Positions 50,080 to 62,418 of a stretch of 64,000 nucleotides of DNA are shown piece by piece. The number at the start of each line of letters is the position of its first letter. The first letter of the stretch is position 1. The notes beneath the pieces are model-generated. The model saw nothing but the letters and a program-made list of their open reading frames with translations, searched no databases and was not told the DNA's origin. The stretch covers positions 1 to 64,000 of the forward strand of contig QJNS01000319.1 of the NCBI GenBank assembly GCA_004154925.1, read 5' to 3'. The translations under genes were made by a program, and so were the position numbers. The stretch comes from Monosporascus cannonballus (lineage: Eukaryota; Ascomycota; Sordariomycetes; Xylariales).

Positions 50080-51070
50080 TAAGAGTATTAAGGAAATTAG
50101 CATAAAAATATCGAAAAATAATCGGAAAATATACGACGGCAAAGGACGGGCATATTGGTTAAATTTATTAGGCGTAAAATCCGGAAGAAATTTAAGAACG
50201 TTTTATTTTTTACAAAAAGTAAGGCCTAAATAACCGGAATACAGTGTGTTATTTGTCGGAAATAAGGCGCCGTCCTTAAAGCGTTTAATATATTTAAGTT
50301 TAATAGCAATTTCGTCGAGCAAAACGGTTTTCCAATTATAGTTATTAATAAATATTAAAGTTTTGTTAAGGCATTAAAAAATGGGCAGAAAGTATTCGTA
50401 AGCGGGAAACGTAACGGCATAACGGTCCTTAAAAATCGCTTTACTTATAGGGGTACCTTAAAATTGCGCTTAATGGGAAATTAATTACGAAATAATAAAA
50501 AAGGACCGTAATATTTATAAAAAGGACCTGAATTTATAAACCTATAAGACGGCGTTAAAACTAGATTTCCGTAATTATAACGGACGATCGGAAATTAATC
50601 TTAGCTGTATTAAAGAAACGATATTCCTTAATAATAATTACGTTAAGGGCGAATTCGGCTTTGCGAAAAATATGAAATTAACGACCGACCGTAATTACAT
50701 TAAAACGTTGGTATTAAGTACTCGCAATATAAGCTTTTTCGAATTTATCGATTAACTTTTAATTATCGGTACCGAACTGAAAAACCGTTTAGGCGATATC
50801 TTTAAAGACTATCGAAATTTGAACGGGAATCAAATAACAATATTAATAATATTAGGAATAATTACTTATCGCGCGAAAAATTTTATAATAATAATTGGTT
50901 ATAACGTAATTTAAGGTGCTCGAAATTTAAACGTAAACTATATAGTAATTAAAATAACGATGTATTACGTAAATATAATACGGCTTATTGCCGTCCGTAA
51001 TACGACTGATATTTATCTTATTATCAGTATTAAAGAAATAACGCTAAAGGAAATCTTAATTTTTTAATGT
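50080..51070. pseudogene. Element D post-pol region, unidentified low-stop relic
   Basis: After the D chromodomain, about 330 codons of one plus-strand frame (50,081-51,071) contain few stops, nearly all TAA/TAG of the RIP type. The minus strand read with the same wobble position is equally open. In the right half the plus frame looks more real because acidic residues are balanced (TELKNRLGDIFKDYRNLNGN). In the left half the minus frame does (FKDRYAVTFPAYEYFLPIF, GLTFCKK, LPDFTPNKFNQYARPLPSY). I could not identify a family or settle the strand; two divergent ORFs are possible. Confidence 0.4.
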
Positions 51071-51454
51071 TAAAGTATTATTTCTTTTAAAATTTCTTAC
51101 GACAAAAAAATATAGCAAATAGAAATAATACGCAGAATAAACGAAAAAGGCGAAATAAAAATAAAAAAAGACGGAAAAGCGAACGGAACGCGTAAGTAAA
51201 AGGATTAGAAATATAAGCGTAAAAAGAGAAAAAAAAGGTAAATAAAATAAGGTTAAAAACGGATTATAATAAGAAACTAAGCGGAGTATAATTAATTATG
51301 CAACATAGTACGTATTAATTATTACGGTAACCATTTATAATATAATATAACGGTAAATTATCGGCAAATATACATTACTAGATTTGCGAAATACGTTATA
51401 CCAAATTAATAATAATGCTATTAAGGATTAATAGCTTAAAAAGAGAAAATAATA

Positions 51455-51660
51455 AATAATAATATAATCCTTATAAGGATAATGTTAGTAACCGATTAAT
51501 TACTAATTAGTTATCGATTTACTTATTAATATAAATCTACTATATAGTAAGTAGTAGGAAACGCCAGATAGAAATAATTTAATATATTTATTTCTTGGAA
51601 TTTGCTTTACGACTAGTCAGATATTACTTTATTTAGCTTATAGCTATCTATTATCTTATA
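51455..51660 (+). repeat. 3' LTR of element D
   Basis: 206 bp, aligned along its length to the solo LTR (27,217) and the split 5' LTR (30,245). Almost every difference from the solo copy is C-to-T or G-to-A; the TG start is lost and the end reads CTTATA. It is followed by GATTT, near-matching the left flank GATTG. Confidence 0.85.
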
Positions 51661-54601
51661 GATTTTTTAATATATATTAATATATATTTATATATATTTA
51701 TATATATTTTAAAAATGTTTAATAAAAACTAATTAAAAACGTTTTAAAATTTTATATTTATATAACTTTGTAAATAAACTTTTACAATTTTTAAAAACTT
51801 TAAATTTCATTTGGTATATATTTGATTTTGTATAATTTTATAACGGTAATAATAAATAAGTTTATATTTTCAGATTTATAATATGAATATTTTAGTATAT
51901 TAATAAATTGAGTTTCTTTTATTTGAAATAATATATATTTTATTTTTAACACAGTTTATGATTTGATAATTAGTTAAATTTATATTAATAAAATATATTT
52001 TATATATTATGTTAAATATAATTTCTAATAGTTTATAATTATATTGAAAATTATTTTCTTAATAATAAATATATAAAAAGTTTTAACTATAAAAGATTCT
52101 TGGTTCTTATTATTATTTTAAATCAAATAATATAATAAAAATTTAATAGTATTTTTGCTTTTTATTACACGTAATAACTTTAATAATTATTAAAATACAC
52201 TTTAAAAGAATATAAAAAAGAAACTTAATTCGAATTTTATAATTATGTATAGATATCTTTTATTAATAAGTTTATTTTTATTTAAATGTTTATTAAATAT
52301 AATTAAATAATTTATAGCGTAGTTAAATATAAATAAATATTCAAAAATATATTATAATTTGTTTCTAATAGTATAAATGTTAATTTTTAAAGTTTTTAAT
52401 ATTTTAGAAAAAAACAATTTTAATTAAATTATATATTTTATATAATAATGAGTTTAATTTCTTAAATATTTCCAGTTTCGTAAAAATTCTTTATTTAATA
52501 ATTAATTAAAAATGTCAATTTCAATTTTAAATTTAATTTTTTATATAACGATTTTAGTTGTATTATAAATTATGTAAATATACATTCATGAAAAATGTTA
52601 TTTAAATTTATAATTCAATATTAACATATTATTTTAATATATTAAATAAATATAAATAGTTTTATATAAAATGTATTAAACTAAAACGAATATAAATGCT
52701 TAAGTTTATAAATATATTCGTATTTTAAATCTATATATAATTAAAAATAAACACGTTTTCATATTATTTTATATTATAATTATATTTTTAAACGTTTTAA
52801 ATTTTTGTTTTATTATTAAATATATAATATTAAAGGTTTTAATGAATAATATAAATATTTTTATAGTTCTTTAAGATGTTTCGAACTTCTTGAAATCGAT
52901 AAATAATATTTAATTTAATTTTAATTTTTTAATATACGCCTTATTGTTTTAACTTTCATTTTATTGTAAATTTAATGAAAAATTATTAAAAATATTTTTA
53001 TTTATATTTTTATATAAAACAAAAGATAAATAATTTAAATAAAAATATTATATAGTTTTATTATTAATATATAATAATTTAAAAATGTGAAATAAACGAG
53101 AGTGCGACGCTAATCACAAGACCAAAAGATCAACAATTTCAAACCCCAATTGAGGTTTGGGCATCCAAATCCACCTTATAAGAGCGCATATAACAAGCTT
53201 CTAGCTATATTACAAAAAATTTCTAAATATAAATTTCATTTCTAAATTATAAATATTATATTAAAGTTGGTATATTAATAGTTGCTATATTAATCGTTTT
53301 AAAAATAAGTTAATTAAATTGATTTTAATTATTAGTATTGATTTTTTATTATTTTATTAATACTTGTTTTTGAAATTATTAAAATAATATTAAATTACGT
53401 ATAAAAAATTAAGATTTTTAAAGTTTCGAAATACTATATTTATTTTGTATAATTATTAACAAAAATGAAATTATTGTTTATATATATTGTATTATTTTAT
53501 ATTATAAAAATAAAACTAATATATTTTATTACGTTAAATATATATATTATTAAATTTAAACTCAATACAATTGATTTAAAAAAGTAAAACAAAACCTTTA
53601 CTATATTATGCACTTAATTTATCACACGATTGATTAAAATAGGTTTTTAAAAAATTATTATATTTTTTTAAATAATTAATATTTTGATATTTTTCTATAA
53701 TAAATTAATTATTTTTGAAAAACATTGTTAAAAAATACATTTTACATTAATAATTAAAAGGTTACTAATATAGATTTTTTAATTAAAAAGTTTTTAAAGT
53801 TTTTTAATAGTTATTAATAATTTGTATTTTAATAATGAAAAAAACTAATAATTGTCTTCTTAATAATTAATTTATTAATTTGTAATTTTGGCCTTTTTAT
53901 TATTTATATAATAAATTTGTTAACTTTTATAAAACAGTTAATATTATACCTAAATTGTTAATTTATATAATTATTAGTTGTGTTTTGAAATATTAAATTA
54001 CGATTTTAAATTACCCTTGTTTATTATTTTATAATTTATATATTTAAGGGTTATATTTATTTCGAAATCTATTTTTATTAAATACTATATTCTCATTAAA
54101 TATGAAATAAGAATTTATAATTATATATTTCCTTTAATTTAATTAACTTAATATATTGTTTCTTTTTAAATTTCTTATAATCTTTTTTAATTATTAAGTT
54201 TATCACTTCTAAATTTTATTTTATAAGATCGTTATTATTATTATGAAAATTTCCATATTTATAATTCTTATATCTATATACTGTAAAACTTTAATTATAA
54301 ATTTAGTATTTTTATTAATCATTTAAAAATATTAATTAATTAAAACTATAAAATACTTTTTATAAAATAAAGTATTGTTATATATATCAAAACCGAAACA
54401 TTTTTTAGAATATAAAATTATATCAGATTTTATTAATTTAATAACTTATAAAAATAATTAAGTAAAGTCGATACAATTTTATACATTAAATATATATATT
54501 TTAAATTAAAACTTATCTTTAAAATTGCTTTCATTTTTACGCCTTGCATAATAACTATCAATATTTTTAAGAAATGTTTGAAAATATATATAGTTATTAG
54601 T
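51661..54601. other. Very AT-rich old sequence between elements D and B
   Basis: No gene or transposon domain can be read. CpG is scarce here, unlike in A-D, and A/T runs dominate, beginning with TATATTTA-like tandem units at about 51,676-51,710. The one exception is a richer island at 53,098-53,215. The last bases (TTAGT, 54,597-54,601) flank element B. Confidence 0.5.
53098..53215 (+). other. GC-richer island with tRNA-like B-box
   Basis: About 118 bp stand out from the surrounding A/T sequence. ATTTCAAACCCC resembles a T-arm/B-box, and an upstream stretch (GCTAATCACAAGACCAAAAG) could be an anticodon arm if G-to-A changes are assumed in its stem. I cannot fold a complete tRNA, so this may be a decayed tRNA gene, a tRNA-derived SINE piece or coincidence. 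Confidence 0.25.
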
Positions 54602-54983
54602 TATTACGACTCGACAAGCTCCGGTTTCAAAAAACGGTTAAATAGAAAGCATACAGGCCATCTCTCGGGTTACGTAATAGTGATCACTGCCAAGCCAGTA
54701 ATTATTAATAATTAAAGGTAATTTTTAATAATCGTAATTATCACCGATAGCGTAATTATAAATAATTAAGCTAAAAAATATATATACGCTTATTATTTCC
54801 ATAATTAAATAATTTTAATTTATAATATTTATTAATATTAATTATTTATAATATGTTTTTACGCTCTTAATATTAAAAGATATAATTAAGTTATTTTATT
54901 ATTATAAAGTCTTACGATATTCTTGTTAATATAAACTCGTCGACTTAAAGTTTAATAATTGGTTAAACCGTTAAGCCGTTATA
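54602..54983 (+). repeat. 5' LTR of element B
   Basis: 382 bp, the partner of 60,983-61,368. It lacks the 35-bp palindromic tandem repeat of the element A LTR and has instead AATTATTAATAATT-type palindromes near 54,708. It is more RIP-mutated than its partner. Confidence 0.88.
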
Positions 54984-55259
54984 CGTTGCAAACTTTTATT
55001 TAATAGTACCGTTAGACTTTAAGCAATTATTAATATTGTCAAAATATCGACCAACATTTAGGAAACCCCTATTTAACAGCTTTAGGCTCGAATTCGGGAA
55101 CTGGAAAAAAAAATCCGACAAATCAGGGCTACGCCGCCTGCTTAAACCTTTTTCGCCTGCATAAAGCCTAAAAAACCGGAGCCTTATAATGAAAAAGGCA
55201 ACCCTTAAATCTTTTTAATTTAAGTACAAATTTATTTTCGTTTTTTAAATCTTAATAAT

Positions 55260-58200
55260 TTAGCGAATTAAGTCCTAATAATAAAAATATGCCTAATAAA
55301 AAATACGATTAATTAATTTAAGCCTATTATAAGAAATGTTTTACAAATAAGAAAATTAAATAAAAAGGATTTTATTAATAAGATTTTTTTATTTTATATT
55401 AATTTCGAAAATAAAATATGCGATAATTTCGGTAATCCGGATAAAAAACGATTTATAACCTAATAATTCTTATAATTCCGATAAAAAAACTTGCGTTTAA
55501 ATACGCCATAACCTTTAAAAACTTTACAGCTAAGGCAAAATAAAAAAACGACGAAATTAATATTTTTATTAATATATTTTATAAAAAATTAAAAAATAAT
55601 ATAAAAAATAAAATTATTCAGATTAAGTAAATAATTGCCCTAAACCGATATATTACAAAGGTAATTAAAATTAGTAATTAATAATTTAAAAAATAACCAA
55701 AACAGAATAATATACCTTATATTCAGAATATAATAAGTCCAATTAAGGGGAAAAACAAAACGTACTTTTTATTTCTTGTGAAACGGCGCTAGGACTTATA
55801 GAATTCGGCGTTACCTACAGATAAAATTAAAGCCAGATTAAATACTTTAATTATGGCAAAATAGAATATAAGGTCTATAAATACAAAAAATTTAAAAAGT
55901 TAAAATAAAATAACTAAATACTAATACCGAAAAAACAATTTAAAAATAATTAAGAAACCGATAGCAAAATTATTAACATAATTCAAGCCAAATATATATC
56001 AGGACTATGGCAAAAGGTCCAATAAGGATTATCATAATAAAAGATTCGACGAAAAATGCAAAAAGTTAAAAAGCTAATTTAATAAATATTGCGAATATAA
56101 CAAAAAGCATTATAAGGATAATTACGCAAATACCAGAACTAAATAGAAAAAGTTTATCCCGAAACCTTTAATCGATACGGCAAAATGTATGCCATATATT
56201 ATCAACGACGAAAATATCTCGATTACGAAAAATAGAAATAATATATTTACGAACAAATTACTTACATATATTATAAAGGATTTGATTTTTCAAACCGTAC
56301 CGGAAATAATAAGGATGATAAATAATAATATCGACAATTTCGAACCATAACCCCAGAAAATATCTAACAGCTGGCCGAAACAAAAAGCTGGCCCGAAAAA
56401 CAATAATGCCTATAAAAAGATTACTTTTATTATTATAAATAATATAATTATTAAACGGAAAAGGAATTAATTTAGCGCATAATAAAATATATTACCAAAA
56501 AGTCATTACGGATCTTTATTTTTAATTAGTATTTATTATAAACCCCCAAAAAAGGAAATTTATTAAGGAAAAAATATATTAATTTATAGGATATCTCTGG
56601 AATAATAATTAAAACGCCGTATAATAAGATATACTCGCAAATAAAAAAATAATTTATTCGATAAGGAAAAAAATTATAACAAAACCAAAAATATTTAATA
56701 CGACTCGAAAAAACAATACGCCAGCAATAATAATAAATATAGTAACTTAATACGTTAAACGAAAAAATATGAATAAAACTTGATAAATTCGAATAAGAAT
56801 TAAAAAAGATTATTTATAAAAATACCGCAAAATAACAAAACCTAAAAGAATTAAAAAAAAACTCTTAAAACAATTTTAAACGCGACGATAAAAAACGTTA
56901 ATAACCTTATTACTTTGGATATACGAATCGGAACGTATTAATATACCGTAATAATGGATTACGGAACTCTAGACGGAAATTATATTATACCAAATATAGT
57001 TAATAAGCTTAAATTATTATGAAAATACAAGTTAAAACTTTATATAATAACAAATACCGAAAATCAGAAATTCGCTTACAATAACGGAAAAATCATACGC
57101 GAAATTAATTACCTCAAGATTTTTATTAAAGGATAACATCAAACAATTAATTTCGATATCGTTTTACTTAGAAATTACGATATAATTTTAAAATTACTAT
57201 AGATATGCTAGTACGAAATCTTAATTAATAAAGGAACTAGCCAAATAAAATTCATCTTATATTCTATCAATAGATAAAAAAAGAAAAAATTAAGATCTTA
57301 ATATTCGATCGATAATAACGACAAATGTAAACATAAGAATACGACAAAAACCTTATTACCTAAAGAAACAAAACATAAAAAGGAAAACGGATATTAGGAA
57401 AAAATACGACGTATTTTTATTATTATCAAAACGAAATTAAAGTAACTAAATAACAATTTAAAATAATAACAATAGCCTCAAAAATTAAAAAATCTAACTA
57501 ATATATTTTTATAATATTATAAATATAAATAGTTTTTCAGAAAAAAGCTTGATACGAAGTTATGAAAATACAGTAAATGAAATTATAAAATAATTCTTAA
57601 AGAAAAGTTTTCAACAAAGTTTTACCCCATTTATAACTTTAATAAAAACAAATTACGTATTTTTAAAAAATACCTTTAAAATCGATTACAAAAAAATAGA
57701 TTCGACTTTCGAAATCACCAGTTAAATACCTTATATTTTTCATACTAAAAAAACGAAAAATTATAACTTATAATTAATTATTAATAATTAAACGATATTA
57801 CTATTAAAAATCTAATACTGTTACTTTTAATCATAAAAATAAAAAACCGACTTTACGGAACTAAATAATTTACAGCATTCGATCTTAAAAATAGATATAA
57901 TTTTATTAAAATTAAAAACATACGAATAAAAAACAATTTTCCAAACGAAATACGGATTATTTAAATATTTGGTTACGCCAATAGAACTTACGAACATATT
58001 AACAACTTTTTAACGGATAATTAATTACGTATTACGAAAATATCTTAATATTTTCGTTATTTGCTATTTCGATAATATTTTTATTTTCTTAAAGACGGAA
58101 AAAATATACGCAAAATATATTTATAAGGTTCTTTAAGTTTTACAGAACGTAAAGCTATTTATTAATGCGGAAAAAAGTTAATTCCATATACAGAAAATGG

Positions 58201-60290
58201 AATATTTGGAATATATTATTATCCTAGGACATATTAAAATAGATTCCAAAAAAATCATTGTAATTACAAAATAACAAACGCTAACGACGGTTAAAAAGGT
58301 ATAGGTATTTTTTAAATTCGCCAACTATTACAGAAAGTTTATTCGAAACTTTAGCAAAATAGCTATACCTCTAACGAACCTTACGAAAACAAAAAGTTTA
58401 AATAAACGTTAAATACGGAAAAAACATTTTAGGATATTAAAAATGTAATTATTAACGAATTAGTACTAATTATATATAATCTAAACCGTTCCATTAAGCT
58501 AAAAACCGATACTTCGAATTACGTATTAAGTATAATAATCGGATAACGAAATAATTAAAACAAATTATACCTTATTATATTTTTTTCGTATAAGTTAAAA
58601 GAAACCGAGTTTAATTACGGTATTTTAAATAAAAAGTTTATGGCCATTATTATGGTATTTTAGAAATTTAGGCATTTTCTAAAGGAAAACTTGTATCAGG
58701 TTAAGGTTTATACAGATTATCAAAATTTTATCCGATTTATTATAATTAAAAAACTTACAAAATAATAGTTTCGTTACGCAAAAAAATTAGCGAACTTTAA
58801 CTTCATTATTATTTATAAAAAAGGATCAAAAAACGGGAGAACAAATACTTTAAGTAAACGATTAAACCTTATAGAAAAATTGATCAAAATTAGCTATATA
58901 ATTTTTGATATTACTGCAAAAAGATATTTACGTTTATAATAAATTGCAATAATTCGGGCAATATTTTTTAGTATGCATTAAAAAATTTAGCAATATAATA
59001 ATGGTTTCCCAAAAAATCAAAAAACAAATAAAATACAAATTTCAGAAAAATACCAGCAAGATCTAATACGAAAAATATACTAATATTAATTATACGAATA
59101 TCCAAAGATTTATAAAACCTTAAAACGACTTTAACGTATATATTCCTTTTTTAAATTAAAATTAATAATATAGAAAGTTATACGGTAATATAATATTTAT
59201 ACCAGAATAAAGGTTTAACGATATAAGCTATATAAAAAATTACAGCCATTACTAATTACAAAACAACTATAATATTTAATTATATTTAATTTTATTATTA
59301 AATTTTTTTATCAGAAAATCTAGCTATAAAAATATATTACGATAACAGTCTCGTAATCGTTAACCGATTTACGAAATTTTTATATTTTCTATAATATCAA
59401 AAAATATAAATGCTGAATAAATAATATATATTTTTTAACCATATTTTCAATATATACGGATTACGAATAAAATTATTTTAAACAGAAAATTAACATTCGC
59501 ATCTAAATTTTGGCAAAATTTAATAATATGAATCGGCCTAAATTATAAATTATTTAACGTATTTAAACTTTAAACAAATAAATAAATAAAACGAATAAAT
59601 TAAACTTTAAAAACTTATTTACAACATTATATTAATTATAAACAAAATAATTAGATTAAAAAATTACTAATTGTATAACTAACTTATAATGTTAATTATT
59701 ACGAAAATATCAAAATAATACTTACGAACGCAAATTTCGGTTTTATTTTAGAAATTTATAAAAAGATACGCAATAACGATCCAATTAATATTAAAATAAT
59801 CCTTACGTCGAAATAATTACCATAATTATATTAAGAAATAAAAACGGAACTGAAATTCGTACGAAATCAAATAAGTAAATATTATAACCAAAAAAAGTTA
59901 AAAAAATTAAACTTCGAAAAAAAAGAAATAATTTTCCTTATTACAACAAATATTTAAATAAAACGACCTAATAAAAAACTCGATTTCAAATATATCGGTC
60001 TATATAAAATCGCCAAAAAATCTTAGAAAATAATTACTAATTAGAACTTTTACCAAAAATTAAACTTTATTTAATTTTTTATATTTTTTTATTCGAATTA
60101 ATAACGGATATAATCAAGGTGCATACAGTACAAAACGATATATAAATGGAAAACAAATAAACATATAAAGTTAAAAAAATTTTCGATATACGAAAACAAA
60201 ACGGACTTACCCAGTACCTAATTAAGTGGAAAAAATATCCAGATTTCGAAAACACCTAGGAACCCGTTAAAAATCTCATTAACGCCTAAC
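55260..60290 (+). pseudogene. Element B gag-pol relic
   Basis: Gag-like sequence starts near 55,260. The RT catalytic motif at 58,065-58,076 now reads YFDN instead of YLDD. RNase H, the integrase zinc region and core follow the order of element A. The chromodomain at about 60,160-60,290 is well readable (DIRKQNGLTQYLIKWKKYP, then ENT and EPVKNL). Stops are numerous and of the RIP type. Confidence 0.85.
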
Positions 60291-60429
60291 GGTTATTAAA
60301 AAAACTTTTACCAATAACGACGGGCGCATCCCAATCTATAATCGACTAATTAGCAGCCGGGATATCGGGCTAATCGACCGCGGCCTGTGCTAACGTAACA
60401 GCTGCAATAACGGTTTCCAGTTACTTTTA

Positions 60430-60897
60430 TTCCCGATATTTTTGTTTTTTTAACTCGTCTAATAATTAAAGCCTATGTTATACTATAATAATGCTTTTCG
60501 AACAAGTTAACGCCTTTTGCTTACGTAAACGAATAAAACGAAAAAAAACTTTCTTTATTTTTTTCTAATAATAACGTTAAGCCTTAAGATAAAACCGTTA
60601 AAGTTTTAATAGTTACTTTTTAGCAAACACCTTTTCGTATTCTAAACGCTAATATTTTTAACGAATATTTTGCAAGGAAAAAATTGGTATACTAGTATTA
60701 TTGCAGGATTAACCCCGATTAATATAGTCTTTATACTTTAAAATATTTTCCATTATTTTATACCTTAGGTTTTTCGAAAAACAATAAGAATAAGGCATAA
60801 TTTCGTACCCGAATTCGTTAAAAGCTTTTACGAAATTAATATAACGAACGGTAAAAAAACGAAAAATACGACGAATCTTAAAAATACAAAACGACAT
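60430..60897 (-). pseudogene. Element B antisense Cys-rich ORF relic
   Basis: The minus-strand ATG at 60,897 opens 62 codons (MSFCIFKIRRIFRFFTVRY to KDYINRG), located between the chromodomain and the 3' LTR. Several Tyr residues sit where Cys would be expected after reversing TGT-to-TAT changes (SKNLRYKI, KYKDYINRG), which would give a CxxC and CVRRG-like cluster as in C. Beyond the first stop the frame continues with Lys/Leu-rich sequence. A GGTAAGT lies just upstream on the minus strand, also near the A relic, so a 5' intron is possible. Function unknown. Confidence 0.5.
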
Positions 60898-60982
60898 GGT
60901 TAAAAATAAAGGAAAAGTTACTTACCAAGCAAAGAAAAAAAAAGAAAATCTTAAGAGCAAGATTTAGGAAAAGGGGAAATCG

Positions 60983-61368
60983 TATTACGACCCGACAAGC
61001 TCCGGTTTCAAAAAACGGTCAGATAAGGAGCATACGGGCCACCTTCCGGATCACGTAACGGTAACCACTGCTAAGCCAATAATTATTAATAATTAAAGGT
61101 AATCCTAAGTAATTATAATCACCACCGACGGCATAATCACAAATAATTAAGCCAAGAAAAAAAAATATATACGCTTATTATTTCCATAATTAAATAACTT
61201 CAGCTTGTAACATTTATCAATACCAATTATTTGTAATATGCTTTTACGTTTTTGGTATTAAAAGATATAATTAAGTTATTTTATTATTACAAAGTCCCAC
61301 GATATTTCTACTAACATAAACCCGTTAACTTAAGGTTTAATAATTGGTTAAACCGCCAAGCCGTTACA
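60983..61368 (+). repeat. 3' LTR of element B
   Basis: 386 bp, less RIP-mutated than the 5' LTR, so it is the better guide to the original LTR. The second half resembles the element A LTR. Confidence 0.88.
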
Positions 61369-61440
61369 TTAGAAATATATAATTTATAATATTTTAAAAA
61401 TAATTATTTAAATAATATTTAAACGATTAGGTATTTAAAT

Positions 61441-61604
61441 TATTAAATATAAGGTATATTAATTGTACTATTATATTTAATTAATTACGTACGTTTTCGT
61501 AACGCGTATAGCTTTTGTATAACCTAGCAACGAAGTATATATGCTTCGATCAGAAGGTGACTTTTTCGTATTTGATGTACTATAGTATATCTAGCTAGCT
61601 GACA
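61441..61604 (+). repeat. Right copy of outer direct repeat
   Basis: Aligns over about 160 bp with 29,569-29,728 in the same orientation; this copy keeps more CpA/TpG sites. It ends CTAGCTGACA, a possible LTR end in CA. Confidence 0.45.
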
Positions 61605-61802
61605 GTATTAATCTTAATTTTTATTGAAAAAATTCGAAAAAAAATCCTGTATAAGTATTAGCTTATATTCCACGGATATATACGGTATGAAACATACCGG
61701 AATTAAATTGATAAAGTTAATTATTTTATTTGAATAATTTTAATAAAATAAAAATAAAATAAAATTTTTAGAAAAGATGTATAGAACGAAGCCATTTTTC
61801 TA

Positions 61803-61919
61803 CAACTTACACTCAGGCCTCCCTAGCTCGTTACGGGGATACGGCATTTAATTGGTTAAAAAAAAGAATATATTAGTACATTGGAAAATGAAGAACGAGC
61901 TAGAGAGGCCTGAGCTAGT
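61803..61919. repeat. Candidate MITE with imperfect inverted ends
   Basis: An inverted pair of about 28 bp flanks about 60 bp: the core CAGGCCTCCCTAGCTCGTT (61,814-61,832) matches the reverse complement of 61,894-61,912 with one mismatch, and CAACT extends it at the outer ends. It is not RIP-mutated. It could be a small non-autonomous DNA transposon or a hairpin; I found no second copy in this window. Confidence 0.35.
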
Positions 61920-62418
61920 TGAGATAAGGCATTTATTATGCTCGCGCGCGGCCGCCTTCTACAATACATAGTGTAAATCTTTACGAGCGATAATTTCCGA
62001 ATTTATGACATATTTTAGTATATTAATCACAGTATAGTGATGTTTAGTAAAGTTTATGTCAATGTATTATTACAGTCGGAGTAAGGAGATTTGGCCGGAA
62101 ATACGTGGGCGCACGGATTTAATTGCACTATAACTGTACATTGGCTGCAGCCTCCACGGTTGAATAATATCGTGACAGTGTACGAGGTGTAGTGTTTTCA
62201 CTTACGTTAATTGTTTTAATGGAATACCTTCTTTCCCATGATTCTTGCTGGCTAGGAGACGAAATGCGCGTTCCTCTTCGCCGTGTGACTCACAACTAGC
62301 AACATCGTCAACTTTGTTGCATGGATATATACGACCGCTGAGGACCGCTCTGCTGAACGGCCCGACTCGAATAATCATTAAATCCCCAAGCCATAGATCC
62401 CACCAAAAAGTTCCGAGC

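Larger units (their letters stand above)
30245..51660 (+). mobile_element. Element D: Ty3/gypsy chromovirus interrupted by elements A and C
   Basis: The 5' LTR is 30,245-30,427 plus 37,143-37,165 (206 bp, split by A) and the 3' LTR is 51,455-51,660 (206 bp). Flanking sequences GATTG and GATTT agree at four of five bases, as expected for an old duplication. Without A and C and one copy of each of their duplications, D is 7,401 bp. It carries gag with a decayed zinc knuckle (about 38,409), then RT, RNase H, integrase and chromodomain after the C insertion, which sets the family as Ty3/gypsy (Metaviridae) and the direction as plus. A purine-rich tract (51,438-51,449) precedes the 3' LTR. All coding parts are RIP-inactivated. 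The primer-binding site is not recognisable. Confidence 0.88.
54602..61368 (+). mobile_element. Element B: Ty3/gypsy chromovirus related to A
   Basis: 6,767 bp with LTRs 54,602-54,983 (382 bp) and 60,983-61,368 (386 bp). LTRs start TATTACGAC (from TG by RIP); the 3' LTR ends GTTACA. Flanks are TTAGT and TTAGA, sharing TTAG, so the target duplication is probable but imperfect. A polypurine tract (60,967-60,979) precedes the 3' LTR. Gag to chromodomain aligns with element A throughout, but the sequence diverges just after the chromodomain, and the first half of the LTR differs. All coding parts are RIP-inactivated. Confidence 0.9.
61369..62418. other. Right edge of the AT-rich block and promoter side of the cyclase gene
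   Basis: Contains the right copy of the outer direct repeat (61,441-61,604), a short inverted pair CGGTATG/CATACCG (61,683-61,699), and a candidate MITE (61,803-61,919). Composition returns to balanced after about 62,040. No gene is seen before the ATG at 62,419. Confidence 0.5.
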
